The position numbers were made by a program, and so were the translations under genes. A stretch of DNA of 64,000 nt from Actinophytocola sp. GTDB taxonomy: Bacteria; Actinomycetota; Actinomycetes; Mycobacteriales; Pseudonocardiaceae. The number at the start of each line of letters is the position of its first letter. Position 1 is the stretch's first letter. The stretch covers positions 21,537 to 85,536 of the forward strand of contig WHUB01000010.1 of the NCBI GenBank assembly GCA_009377395.1, given 5' to 3'. Below the pieces are notes generated by a model. That model worked only from the letters and a program-made list of their open reading frames with translations. It did no database searches and was not told the DNA's origin. This document shows positions 41,651 to 50,488 of this stretch, one piece after another.

Positions 41651-42361
41651 TCAACACACCTCGCGGGCGTGGAGGGCCTTGACGGTGGGGGAGGTGGTGA
41701 CATCGGCGGGGTTGGGATAGGTGCGCAGCACCCGATCGGCCGTGCCCGAGGTGGTCACCGTGAACCAGTAGTGCTCGTTCTTGTAGTGGTGCAGCCGGTG
41801 GTTGCGCCAGATCGCCCGGTAGATCGTCGAGCGCGGCCGGTAGTCGCTGTGGATCAGATAGTGCATCCACTCGTAGCCGATGCCGAGCACGGCTACGCCG
41901 GTCAGGAATGTCAGGCCGAGACCGAGCCGGGGGAAGGCGAGCAGCGCAATCGCCGTGTACGCGGGCAGCAGCCACAGCAGTGCCCGCCACGGGATGAACA
42001 CCAGCGGCACGTCGCGCGGGTCGGCGTGGTGCTCGCGATGCTTGCGGGCGAGCAGCGAGTCGATGGTGATCTTGCTGATCCGGCGCGGCTTCCAGTGCAG
42101 CACGAACACGTGCACCAGCCACTCGAAGAACGGGAACGCCGCAATCATGATCACCGGCAGGAGGGCGTCGGTGAGCCGCCAGTCACCGACGACGACGCGT
42201 GCGGTGAGCGCGCCGATCAGCGTGGTGCCGATCAGCCACGGCGATGGGTGACGCCAGAACCCGCGCCAGGCCGCGCTCAGCGGTGTCGGTTTCCGGCGGG
42301 TTCCGGTCATGGCGGCCTCGTCCGCCCGCAGCCGCTCCTGGGCATAAGCCTCGCGGTTCAT
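41651..42361 (-). CDS. Fatty acid hydroxylase/sterol desaturase family membrane protein
   Basis: 236 residues with four likely membrane helices (about 45-85, 110-130, 135-155). The di-iron histidine boxes are HVFVLH, KHREHHAD, HYLIH and HRLHHYKNEHYWF, the pattern of the fatty acid hydroxylase superfamily (CrtZ/sterol desaturase). It would hydroxylate or desaturate a lipid or terpenoid in the membrane. ATG 42361 overlaps the GntR regulator's stop by 4 bases, so the two form a unit likely under that regulator's control. Substrate unknown. Confidence 0.85.
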   Translation of the reverse strand: MNREAYAQERLRADEAAMTGTRRKPTPLSAAWRGFWRHPSPWLIGTTLIGALTARVVVGDWRLTDALLPVIMIAAFPFFEWLVHVFVLHWKPRRISKITIDSLLARKHREHHADPRDVPLVFIPWRALLWLLPAYTAIALLAFPRLGLGLTFLTGVAVLGIGYEWMHYLIHSDYRPRSTIYRAIWRNHRLHHYKNEHYWFTVTTSGTADRVLRTYPNPADVTTSPTVKALHAREVC

Positions 42362-43083
42362 GATTCCTGCTCCAGTCGATCGAGGACGGACATCATCGCG
42401 GCGGTGGCGGGGCTCAACAGGTCGAGCGCGGCGGTGCGCGCGGCGTCGGCATCGCCCGCGACGATGGCGTCGGCGAGCGCGCGGTAGTTCTCGACGCGGC
42501 TCACCTCGGCCGCCATCGCGGTGGCCAGCGCCTCGATGGCCGGCTCGTAGGCGGCCCGGAGTCCGTTGAACATCAACCGGAACGCGATCGAGTCGGCGCC
42601 GTCGACGACGTGGTCCCAGAACGTCAACGCGTGCTGCTGCTGCGCCACGACATCGCCAGTCGCCGCGTCCAGGGCGTCGACCGCTGCCGTCAACGCGTCC
42701 GCCAGCCGGGTGCCACCGCGCTCGGCCGCCAGCATCGCGACCTTCGGGCCGACGTACAGCCGGGCCTCCAGGATGCTGCGCGCGACGGCGGGATCCGGCT
42801 GCCCGGCGGGCAGCAGTAGCCGGGGGAGCAGGTCGAGTCCGGCGTGACGGCGGTAGTCGCGGACGACGGTGCCGCCGCCCTGCCGGACCTGCACCAGGCC
42901 GGCATGCGTCATCCGCTGGATCGCCTCTCGCACCGCGGGCCGCGAGACGCCGAGCACCTCGGCGAGCCTGCGCTCGCTCGGCAGCGGCTCACCGGCCGCG
43001 AGCTCGCCGTCGATCATGTCGGCGAGCAGTTGGTCGAAGACCTCGTCGGTGACCGAGCGGCGGTCGACCCGTCGTAGCGCCAT
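42358..43083 (-). CDS. GntR-family regulator, FadR/FCD subfamily
   Basis: 241 residues. N-terminal winged helix: LPSERRLAEVLGVSRPAVREAIQRM (about 35-60) and GLVQVRQGGGTVV wing; C-terminal all-helical FCD ligand domain (about 85-235) with the Asp/His region common to metal-binding FadR-type sensors (ARLYVGPKVAML, HALTFWDHVV). Likely represses its own operon and the divergent FAD oxidoreductase through the FadR-like site at 43119-43135. ATG 43083 chosen over a start three codons earlier, as it begins the conserved ALRRVDRRSVTDEV. Confidence 0.9.
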   Translation of the reverse strand: MALRRVDRRSVTDEVFDQLLADMIDGELAAGEPLPSERRLAEVLGVSRPAVREAIQRMTHAGLVQVRQGGGTVVRDYRRHAGLDLLPRLLLPAGQPDPAVARSILEARLYVGPKVAMLAAERGGTRLADALTAAVDALDAATGDVVAQQQHALTFWDHVVDGADSIAFRLMFNGLRAAYEPAIEALATAMAAEVSRVENYRALADAIVAGDADAARTAALDLLSPATAAMMSVLDRLEQES

Positions 43084-43118
43084 GGCCAGCACGGTAGCCA
43101 GGACAGAGGTAAGAGGTC

Positions 43119-43135
43119 AAGTGGTCGGACCAATT
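43119..43135. promoter_or_regulatory. FadR-type GntR operator
   Basis: AAGTGGTCGGACCAATT. The TGGT-CGG-ACCA core is a perfect palindrome and matches the FadR consensus TGGTnnnACCA. It lies midway between the divergent start codons of the regulator (43083) and the FAD oxidoreductase (43208). Confidence 0.75.
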
Positions 43136-43207
43136 TCATGGGTAACCAGACGCCTGATCGATACGACTGCTGGATGAGGGGTCCGCTGCTCACCCAAGGA
43201 GGCCGCC

Positions 43208-44596
43208 ATGTCGGAAGGCACAGCGCAACGCTTCAGCATCGACGATCTTCGTGCCGGATTCGACGGCACCGTGCTCACCGAGCACGACGCGGACTACGAG
43301 GCCGCCCGCGCCATCTTCAACTCGGCCATCGACGCCCGGCCACGCATCATCGCGTGCGCGACGAGCCGCGAGGACGTGCGCGCCGCGCTCGGCTACGCCC
43401 GCGCCAACGACCTCGACGTCGCGGTGCGCGGCGGCGGGCACAGCGTGGCCGGTGCGTCCGTTGTGGACGGTGGTCTCGTCATCGACATGCGTGGGCTGAA
43501 CGAGGTCACCATCGATCCCGTCGCCCGCACCGCCACCGTCGGCGGCGGCACGGTGTGGGGCGAGCTGGACAAGGCCGCGCAGGAACACGGTCTCGCCACC
43601 ACCGGCGGCCGGGTGTCGACGACCGGCGTCGCCGGGCTTACGCTCGGCGGCGGGTCCGGCTGGATCGAGCGCAAGTTCGGACTGGCGTGTGACAACCTGC
43701 TCGCCGTCGAGCTGATCCTCGCCGACGGCAGGGAGATCACGGCGAGCGAGACCGACAACCCGGAGCTGTTCTGGGCGCTGCACGGCGGCGGTGGCAACTT
43801 CGGTGTCGCGGTGTCGCTGACGTTCCGGCTGTATCCGATCGAGGCGTTCTCGATCGCGCTGCTGCTCTGGCCGGGCGAGAAGGGACGTGAGGTCGCGGGC
43901 GTCTACCGCGACTTCATGACCGACGCCCCGGATGAGATCGGCGGCGGCCTGCTGTACCTCACCGGGCCGCCGGAGGAGTTCGTGCCACCGGAGCTACAGG
44001 GCACGCTGTGCTGCGGCGTGCTGGTCACCGACCTCGGCGACGAGGCCGATCTCCGAAGCCGGATCGGCGCGTTGCTCGCACTGGAGCCGTCGGGCCAGGT
44101 CATCACCGACATGCCGTACGCCGACCTGCAGTGCATGCTCGACGACCCACCGGGCTTCCGGAACTATTGGTCCGCCGAGTACCTGTACGAGCTGCCGGAT
44201 GAGGCGCTCGACCGGTTCTGCGACGGGGCGCAGCGCATGGTGGTGCCCTCGCCGTCGCAGCACGCGCTGCTGCCGTGGGGCGGTGCGGTGGCACGCAACG
44301 CGAACATCGGGGCCATGGCCAACCGGGACGTGTCCTGGGTGGTGCACCCGCTCGGCCTGTGGGAGGACCCGGCCGACGACGAGCGGGCGAGAGACTGGGC
44401 GCACCGGCTCGCCGACGACATGCGGCCGTGGACGACCGGTGCGCTGTACCTGAACTTTATCGGCGACGAGGGCGCGGATCGGGTCATCGCGGGCTTCGGC
44501 GAGGAGAACTACCGGCGGCTGGCGCGGGTGAAGGCGGCCTTCGACCCGGCCAACGTCTTCCGCCGCTGGCACAACGTGCTGCCCGCGGCGGAGTGA
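43208..44596 (+). CDS. FAD-linked oxidoreductase (berberine-bridge-enzyme type)
   Basis: 462 residues. PCMH-type FAD domain with RGGGHSVAG; His78 is the expected 8-alpha-histidyl FAD attachment. The site of the second, cysteinyl, bond in bicovalent members reads TTGVAGLTLGGGSGW, without Cys, so the flavin is probably bound once. The BBE domain closes the protein with the NFIGDEGADRV...YRRLARVKAAFDPANVFR pattern. No signal peptide. ATG 43208 is behind AAGGAGG. It shares the divergent region and FadR-type operator with the GntR regulator. Confidence 0.9.
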   Translation: MSEGTAQRFSIDDLRAGFDGTVLTEHDADYEAARAIFNSAIDARPRIIACATSREDVRAALGYARANDLDVAVRGGGHSVAGASVVDGGLVIDMRGLNEVTIDPVARTATVGGGTVWGELDKAAQEHGLATTGGRVSTTGVAGLTLGGGSGWIERKFGLACDNLLAVELILADGREITASETDNPELFWALHGGGGNFGVAVSLTFRLYPIEAFSIALLLWPGEKGREVAGVYRDFMTDAPDEIGGGLLYLTGPPEEFVPPELQGTLCCGVLVTDLGDEADLRSRIGALLALEPSGQVITDMPYADLQCMLDDPPGFRNYWSAEYLYELPDEALDRFCDGAQRMVVPSPSQHALLPWGGAVARNANIGAMANRDVSWVVHPLGLWEDPADDERARDWAHRLADDMRPWTTGALYLNFIGDEGADRVIAGFGEENYRRLARVKAAFDPANVFRRWHNVLPAAE

Positions 44597-44605
44597 CCGA
44601 CCACC

Positions 44606-46540
44606 TCAGAGACGCACTGGGTACTGCGGCTCGGGGATGTCCGGCTTGATGCGGCCCTCGATGAAGATGCCGTGCCACAGCATGAACATCAGCAGTGCCC
44701 AGATGCGCCGGCTGTGATCCAGCGCGCCCGACTTGTGCTCGTCGAGCAGGGCGAGCACCGCCCGCTTGTCGAGCAGCTCGTCGGTGCGGGAGTCGCTGAT
44801 GATGCCGCGCGCCCAGTCGTACATCTCGTCGCGCAGCCACAGCCGGATGGGCACCGGGAAGCCCAGCTTGCGGCGGTTGAGCACGTGCGGCGGCACGATC
44901 TCGGCGAGCGCCTTGCGCAGCGCGTGCTTGGTCGTCTCCGAGGTGATCTTCTCGGACAGCGGGATGTCGGCCGCCACCCGGAACACCTCGGGGTCGAGGA
45001 ACGGCACCCGCAGCTCCAGCGAGTTCGCCATGGTCATCTTGTCGGCCTTGACCAGGATGTCGCCGCGTAGCCAGGTGAACAGGTCGACGTGCTGCATCCG
45101 CGCCACCGGGTCCCACCCCTGCGAGGCCGCGTACAGGCCCGCGGTGACGTCGGCGTGCCCGACGCCCTCGACGTGGCTCCGCAGCACCCGGCGGAGCTGG
45201 TCGTCGCGGAAGATGCGGGCGTTGCCGTAGTAGCGCTCCTCCAGCGGCAGCGCGCCGCGCCGCAGCAGGTCCTTGCCGCGCGTGCCCTCCGGGATCTTGG
45301 TCGACACCGTGCCGAGGAACCGCCGCAGCCCGCCGGGCATCTTCTCGAACGCGCGCAGCGAGATCGGCTCGCGGTAGATGGTGTAGCCGCCGAACAGCTC
45401 GTCGGCGCCCTCACCGGAGAGCACGGCCTTGACGTGCTTGCGGGCCTCGCGCGCGATGAACCACAGCGGGACCAGCGCCGGGTCGGCGACCGGGTCGTCC
45501 AGGTACCAGACGATCAGCGGCAGCGCGTCCATCATCTCGTCGGCGGAGACCGTGCGGACGACGTGCTTGACGCCGATCGCCGCCGCCGACTCGGCCGCGA
45601 CGTCCACCTCGGAGTACCCCTCCCGCTCGAACCCGGTGGTGAAGGCGATCAGGTTGGGGTTGTGCTCCTTGGCGAGCGCGCAGGTGGCGGTCGAGTCGAT
45701 TCCGCCGGACAGGAACGCGCCGACGGTGATGTCCGGGTCGGCGATCATGTGCTTGGCGACCGAGTCGCGCATGACGTCGGTGATCCGCCGGTGCAGCGCC
45801 GCAGACTCCTCGGCGCCCGCCACCTGCCGGGCGGTGAACTCGGGGACGAAGTACCGCGTGATCTCCACCTCACCGCCGGGGGCGGCGGTGAAGCGGCAGC
45901 CCGACTCGATCCGGCGCACGTCGGAGTGCAGCGTCTCGGGCTCCGGCACGTATTGCAGCGTCAGGTAGTGCTGCAACGCGGTCTTGTCGAGCGTGTCGCC
46001 GGTGCCGAGGGCGGCGGACAGCTCGAGCAGGCTCTTCTTCTCGCTCGAGAACGCCACCCCACCCGGCCCGGTCGCGTAGAACAGCGGCTTGATGCCGAAC
46101 GGGTCCCGCGCGCCGAAGACGACCTTGCGCTCGGCGTCCCAGATCATGAACGCGAACATGCCGCGCAGCTCGGACACGGCGGCCTCGCCGAGGTAGTGGT
46201 AGGCGGCCAGGATGGCCTCGCCGTCACCCTCGGTGTTGAACGTCGCGCCATGCTCGGCGGCGAGCCGTTCCCGCAGCTCACGGTAGTTGTAGATCTCGCC
46301 GTTGAAGTTCATGGTGTAGCGTTGCGGCGACTCCGGCGGGCCCCAGGTCAGCGGCTGGTGCGAGTGCTCGACGTCGATGAACGCCAGCCGGTTGAAGCCG
46401 AACACGACCTCGGCGTCGGCCCAGGTGTCGCTCTCGTCGGGGCCGCGGTGGCGCTGGCAGTGCAACGCCGCCTGGACGGCGGGCCGCGCCGCCGCGGCAT
46501 CGCCTTCGCTGGCGCAGATCAGTCCGAGCAGGCCACACAC
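44606..46540 (-). CDS. asnB: Asparagine synthase-family amidotransferase, LtsA-like (cell-wall meso-DAP amidation)
   Basis: 644 residues from GTG 46540. Cys2 (MCGLLGLI) is the glutaminase nucleophile; RGPDESDTW, NFNGEIYN and the synthetase loop GAFLSGGIDSTATCAL near 265 follow, with GEGADELFGGY. Position beside ctaC and sequence style match mycobacterial AsnB (Rv2201) and corynebacterial LtsA, which amidate meso-diaminopimelate of peptidoglycan and confer lysozyme and beta-lactam tolerance. A longer frame starts upstream but would hide the N-terminal Cys. Divergent from ctaC over 167 bases; stop is 9 bases from the FAD oxidoreductase's. Specificity is by context. Confidence 0.92.
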   Translation of the reverse strand: MCGLLGLICASEGDAAAARPAVQAALHCQRHRGPDESDTWADAEVVFGFNRLAFIDVEHSHQPLTWGPPESPQRYTMNFNGEIYNYRELRERLAAEHGATFNTEGDGEAILAAYHYLGEAAVSELRGMFAFMIWDAERKVVFGARDPFGIKPLFYATGPGGVAFSSEKKSLLELSAALGTGDTLDKTALQHYLTLQYVPEPETLHSDVRRIESGCRFTAAPGGEVEITRYFVPEFTARQVAGAEESAALHRRITDVMRDSVAKHMIADPDITVGAFLSGGIDSTATCALAKEHNPNLIAFTTGFEREGYSEVDVAAESAAAIGVKHVVRTVSADEMMDALPLIVWYLDDPVADPALVPLWFIAREARKHVKAVLSGEGADELFGGYTIYREPISLRAFEKMPGGLRRFLGTVSTKIPEGTRGKDLLRRGALPLEERYYGNARIFRDDQLRRVLRSHVEGVGHADVTAGLYAASQGWDPVARMQHVDLFTWLRGDILVKADKMTMANSLELRVPFLDPEVFRVAADIPLSEKITSETTKHALRKALAEIVPPHVLNRRKLGFPVPIRLWLRDEMYDWARGIISDSRTDELLDKRAVLALLDEHKSGALDHSRRIWALLMFMLWHGIFIEGRIKPDIPEPQYPVRL

Positions 46541-46650
46541 GTGCTGCAACACCTCATCGCTGTGCCGATTCCTCCGGTGAGGCACCAGTATGCCCGCATG
46601 TCGAACGTGAGCCGTGCCGCCCCGCCGCGCTCAGCGCCGGTTCGTTCGGT

Positions 46651-46656
46651 TAGGCT
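46651..46656 (+). promoter_or_regulatory. Candidate -10 element of ctaC
   Basis: TAGGCT in GGTTAGGCTCC, 51 bases before the ctaC start codon. The same TAGGCT/TAGCCT form appears before three other genes in the window. The -35 region is unclear. Confidence 0.4.
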
Positions 46657-46707
46657 CCGCTCGACGTACAACGCGTCGTGAGGACACAGTCGAGGAGGCG
46701 TGACGCA

Positions 46708-47643
46708 GTGGGTCGGATGAGGCATGTCCCGGCATCACGGTGGTCGAGAGCGGGCAAGGTTGCCGCACTGGCCGGGGCTGTCGCCGTCACCGGGAGCGGC
46801 TGCTCGGTGCACGAGGTGCTCCGGTTCGGCTGGCCGGTCGGGGTCACCCCGGAAGCCGAGCAGATGCGGGAGCTGTGGACCTGGACCGTGCTCGCGGCGC
46901 TCGCGGTCGGCGTGCTGGTGTGGGGCCTGATCTTCTGGTCGGTGGCCTTCCACCGCAAGAAAAAGGACGACGACGAGCTGCCCCGGCAGTTCCAGTACAA
47001 CGTGCCGCTCGAGCTGTTCGCCGTCGTGCTGCCGACGATCATGGTCTGCGTACTCTTCTTCTTCACCGCGACCACCGAGGTCAGCGTGCTCGCCGAGGAG
47101 GAGAACCCCGACGTCACCGTCGACGTGACCGCGTTCCAGTGGAACTGGGAGTTCCAGTACCCCGAGGAGAAGGCGCCCGGCGGCGAGCCGGTCAGCACGG
47201 TCGGCAGCTCGACCGAGATCCCGTTGCTGGTACTGCCCACCGACCGGAGCATCGAGTTCACACTGAAGGCCACCGACGTCATCCACTCGTTCTGGGTGCC
47301 GGAGCTGCTGTTCAAGCGCGACGTGATGCCGCGCCCGAAGAAGAACAACCAGGACAACACCTTCCAGGTCAGCAGCATCGACCGGGAGGGCGCCTTCGTC
47401 GGCCGGTGCGCCGAGCTGTGCGGCACCTACCACTCGGCGATGAACTTCGAGGTCAGGGCCATCTCGCCGGACAAGTACGAGGAGTACATCGAGCTGCGGA
47501 AGCAGATCAACCCGGACACCGGAGCGCTGTACACGCCGTCCGAGGCGCTGGCCAAGATGGACTGCGGCCGGCTGTGCACGCCCTACGCGGTCACGACCCG
47601 GCCGTTCGTCACCGACCGCACGGCCGGGTCGGCGGTGGGGTGA
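46708..47643 (+). CDS. ctaC: Cytochrome c oxidase subunit II
   Basis: 311 residues from GTG 46708, nine bases after GAGGAGG. An N-terminal signal with Cys32 (TGSGC) suggests lipidation; membrane helices at about 58-78 and 100-120. The CuA site is complete: His193, Cys234, Glu236, Cys238, His242 and Met245 (CAELCGTYHSAM), with the aromatic FQWNWEFQY electron path. An extra C-terminal tail (275-311) has two cysteines (DCGRLCTP). Forms the aa3 oxidase with subunits encoded at 47713 and 49798; subunit I (ctaD) is elsewhere. 69 bases to ctaF. Confidence 0.96.
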   Translation: MGRMRHVPASRWSRAGKVAALAGAVAVTGSGCSVHEVLRFGWPVGVTPEAEQMRELWTWTVLAALAVGVLVWGLIFWSVAFHRKKKDDDELPRQFQYNVPLELFAVVLPTIMVCVLFFFTATTEVSVLAEEENPDVTVDVTAFQWNWEFQYPEEKAPGGEPVSTVGSSTEIPLLVLPTDRSIEFTLKATDVIHSFWVPELLFKRDVMPRPKKNNQDNTFQVSSIDREGAFVGRCAELCGTYHSAMNFEVRAISPDKYEEYIELRKQINPDTGALYTPSEALAKMDCGRLCTPYAVTTRPFVTDRTAGSAVG

Positions 47644-47712
47644 CCGGGTGGCGATCCGCACTGAACCACGAGCAGCAACGCAAGCACTCACAGGCGAGAG
47701 GGTGACGGCCAG

Positions 47713-48144
47713 ATGAAGGTCGAAGCGAGGATTTTCGAGATCGTCACGATCTTCGCGTTCTTCATCGCCATCGTGTACGCCGTGCTGACCGGCGTGATGA
47801 CCCGCGACGGCGTCGAGCCGGTCGGCACGGTCGCGCTCATCCTGACCGGCGGCCTCGCGCTGCTCGCAGGAAGCTACTTCCGGTTCATCGCCCGTCGTAT
47901 CGAGCTCCGGCCCGAGGACCACGACGACGCCGAGGTCAGCGACGGCGCCGGTGAGCTGGGTTTCTTCAGCCCCGGCAGTTACTGGCCGGTCGCGCTCGCG
48001 GGCGCGGCGGCGCTCGCGGGTATCGCGCTGGCGTACTTCCAGATCTGGCTGCTGCTCATCGCGATCGGCGCGCTGCTGATCACCGTCGGCGGCCTGGTGT
48101 TCGAGTATCACCGCGGCCGCGCGGAAACCGGCCCCGCCGACTGA
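47713..48144 (+). CDS. ctaF: Cytochrome c oxidase subunit IV (actinobacterial)
   Basis: 143 residues with four hydrophobic helices (about 7-27, 37-57, 90-105, 112-132) and the family's typical RIFEIVTIFAFFIAIVYAVLTG start, GSYFRFIARRIE and FFSPGSYWP. Small accessory subunit of the actinobacterial aa3 oxidase (Rv2199c orthologue by position). ATG 47713 after GGCGAGAGGG. Transcribed with ctaC. Confidence 0.92.
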   Translation: MKVEARIFEIVTIFAFFIAIVYAVLTGVMTRDGVEPVGTVALILTGGLALLAGSYFRFIARRIELRPEDHDDAEVSDGAGELGFFSPGSYWPVALAGAAALAGIALAYFQIWLLLIAIGALLITVGGLVFEYHRGRAETGPAD

Positions 48145-48179
48145 CGCCTTGTCTTCCATCGCAGCGCCCGCCCCGGCTA

Positions 48180-49217
48180 CTACGCCAGGGAGGCTGAGAT
48201 GCGGGCCCAGTTCTCCAGCAGATTCGCCGCCTTGCCGGAGTCGAGGGCTTCCGCGGCGGTGGTCATGCCGGCGCGCAGATCGTCGTCGAGCGCGCCGGAG
48301 AAGCCCCGGAACGATGCGATCGCGGCACCGGCGTTGAGCACGACGGCGTCGCGCACCGGGCCGCGCTTGCCCGCCACCAGATCTCGCACCACGGCGGCAT
48401 TGATCTCAGCGGAGCCGCCCTTCAGGTCCGACACCGACGCCAGCGGAATGCCCAGCGCGGCAGGATCGACCGACTCCCGCTGAGCCTCACCACCGCTGAC
48501 CCGCCACACCGTGCTCGTCGTCGTCGTGGTCAGCTCGTCGAGCCCGTCATCGCCCCGGACGACGAGCACGCTGGCGCCCCGGCCCGCGAACACCCGCGCC
48601 AGCACCTCCAGCTTCTCCGCGTAGGCGCAGCCGACCAGCCCGGCGCTCGGCTGCGCCGGGTTGGTCAACGGGCCGAGCAGGTTGAACGTCGTCGGGATGC
48701 CCAGCTCCTTGCGGGTCGGACCGGCGTGGCGCAGCGCGGGATGGAACGTCGGCGCGAAACAGAACCCGATGCCGACCTCGGCGACGCAGGAGCGCACCGC
48801 CTCCGGTGAGAGATTCACCACGATTCCGAGCGCCTCCAGCACATCCGCCGCCCCACAGGCCGACGACGCCGCGCGGTTGCCATGCTTGACGACGGGCACC
48901 CCGGCCGCCGCCGTGACGATCGCGCTCATCGTCGAGACGTTGACCGAGCCGGACCGGTCGCCGCCGGTGCCGACGATGTCCACCGCGGTGCCCGGCACCT
49001 CGACCCGGTGTGCGTGGGCGAGCATGGTGTCGGCCAGCCCGATCACCTCGCTCGGCGTCTCACCCTTGGCCCGCAGCGCCACGGCGAAGCCCGCGATCTG
49101 CGACGGCGTCGCCTCACCCGACATGACCTGCGCCATGGCCCAAGCGGTGTCCTCGGCCGTGAGGTCGGCGCCCGCTATGAGCCGGTCGAGCAGCGCGGGC
49201 CAGGTGTGGGTGCTCAC
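48180..49217 (-). CDS. trpD: Anthranilate phosphoribosyltransferase
   Basis: 345 residues; second step of tryptophan synthesis. PRPP site GTGGDRSGSVNVST near residue 80, KHGNRAASSACGAADVLEALG near 108 and the anthranilate-binding FCFAPTFHPALRHAGPTRKELGIPTTFNLLGPL near 145 are intact. GTG 49217 is behind AGGAGG. No other trp gene is near; as in mycobacteria it stands beside ctaE (Rv2192c/Rv2193). Eight bases follow the receiver-domain gene, so they share a transcript. Confidence 0.96.
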   Translation of the reverse strand: MSTHTWPALLDRLIAGADLTAEDTAWAMAQVMSGEATPSQIAGFAVALRAKGETPSEVIGLADTMLAHAHRVEVPGTAVDIVGTGGDRSGSVNVSTMSAIVTAAAGVPVVKHGNRAASSACGAADVLEALGIVVNLSPEAVRSCVAEVGIGFCFAPTFHPALRHAGPTRKELGIPTTFNLLGPLTNPAQPSAGLVGCAYAEKLEVLARVFAGRGASVLVVRGDDGLDELTTTTTSTVWRVSGGEAQRESVDPAALGIPLASVSDLKGGSAEINAAVVRDLVAGKRGPVRDAVVLNAGAAIASFRGFSGALDDDLRAGMTTAAEALDSGKAANLLENWARISASLA

Positions 49218-49225
49218 GGGTCCTC

Positions 49226-49636
49226 CTACCGGGATGTGGTGACCGGCAGCCGGCTGCGCAGCACGTCGGCGACGGTCTCGGCGGCGGCGATCGGGTCGAG
49301 CGGGTGCACCAGCACCGCGTCGGCCTGCGACCAGGTCGCCAGCCACTTGTCGTCGGCGCGTCGCACCGAGACGACGATGGGCGGGCAGTCGGCGAGCTCG
49401 TTCTTGAGCTGCCGCGCCAGGCCCATGCCGCCGGTCGGCTGCGCCTCGCCGTCGAAGATCGCCAGGTCGACCGTGCCGGAGTCCATCTCGGCGAGCACAT
49501 CGGCCACGGTCTCGACCTCGACGTAGTAGACCCGGCCGATGTCGGCAGCCGGCCTGCGGCCGATCGCTGTGATGATCGACTCACGAACGTCGGCGCGGTG
49601 ACTGAGCACCAGGATCTTCAACGGCTCACTGCTCAT
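49226..49636 (-). CDS. Stand-alone receiver-like (CheY-fold) protein
   Basis: 136 residues, only a receiver domain with no output domain. Strand 1 is KILVLSH with Asp16 as possible acidic-pocket residue; the phospho-acceptor position is Asp62 (LAIFDGE); the beta4 Ser/Thr is Ser90. The lysine expected before Pro in beta5 is His111 (LVHPLDP), so normal phosphorylation is doubtful. No histidine kinase is nearby. It may act by protein contact. First gene of a two-gene unit with trpD, divergent from ctaE. Confidence 0.7.
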   Translation of the reverse strand: MSSEPLKILVLSHRADVRESIITAIGRRPAADIGRVYYVEVETVADVLAEMDSGTVDLAIFDGEAQPTGGMGLARQLKNELADCPPIVVSVRRADDKWLATWSQADAVLVHPLDPIAAAETVADVLRSRLPVTTSR

Positions 49637-49797
49637 GGCGGGATGGCCCTCCGTCTTCTCACCCAGTCACGCTGGTCTTGGCTGCCGGTGCCGACTCTAT
49701 CTGGAAGCTGGTTTGCCGAGGTAGCGGCCAGCGGTAGCGGGTGGGTGATCACGGCTGCCCAGACCCGGGGGCGCGGCACGGAGGGTGAGAAGACATA

Positions 49798-50427
49798 ATG
49801 CGAGACGTGACTACGGCAGCGCCCACGATCAGCCAGCGCGTGCACTCGCTGAACCGCCCCAACATGGTCAGCGTCGGCACGATCGTCTGGCTGTCCAGCG
49901 AACTGATGTTCTTCGCTGGACTCTTCGCGATGTTCTTCACGGTCAAGGCTCAGAACGACGATCCGCACTGGCCGCCGATCAACGATGCCACCGGGCACCC
50001 GATCCATCTGGATATCCCGTACGCATTGCCCTTCACGATCATCCTGGTGGCCTCGTCGTTCACGTGCCAGCTCGGCGTGTTCGCCGCCGAGCGCGGCGAC
50101 GTGTTCGGGCTGCGACGGTGGTACATCCTGACGTTCATCATGGGCGCGATCTTCGTCGGTGGTCAGGGCTATGAGTACGTCAGCCTGATCCACGAGGGCA
50201 TCACCATCCCGTCCGACCCGTTCGGCACCGTGTTCTACCTCACGACGGGTTTCCACGGGCTGCACGTGATCGGTGGACTCATCGCGTTCGTGTTCCTGCT
50301 CATGCGCACCAAGATGAGCAAGTTCACGCCTGCCCAGGCGACGTCGGCCATCGTGGTCTCCTACTACTGGCACTTCGTCGACATCGTCTGGATCGGGCTG
50401 TTCGCGGTCATCTACATCGTGCCGTGA
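49798..50427 (+). CDS. ctaE: Cytochrome c oxidase subunit III
   Basis: 209 residues with five membrane helices (about 30-52, 72-92, 105-125, 145-165, 185-207), as is usual for the short actinobacterial subunit III. Family segments [40 protein letters not shown] and [15 protein letters not shown] are complete. ATG 49798; a GTG three codons on is the alternative. Leads the ctaE-qcrC-qcrA-qcrB operon. Confidence 0.96.
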   Translation: MRDVTTAAPTISQRVHSLNRPNMVSVGTIVWLSSELMFFAGLFAMFFTVKAQNDDPHWPPINDATGHPIHLDIPYALPFTIILVASSFTCQLGVFAAERGDVFGLRRWYILTFIMGAIFVGGQGYEYVSLIHEGITIPSDPFGTVFYLTTGFHGLHVIGGLIAFVFLLMRTKMSKFTPAQATSAIVVSYYWHFVDIVWIGLFAVIYIVP

Positions 50428-50488
50428 CGGCGAAGCAGACCAGACAGCGTGTGATCCCCTCGAACTGACAGCAAGGTTGCCGCAAGAC

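Noticed and set aside
44606..46585. A start for the LtsA-like protein at 46585
   Set aside because: It would bury the N-terminal cysteine that must be residue 2 for glutaminase activity.
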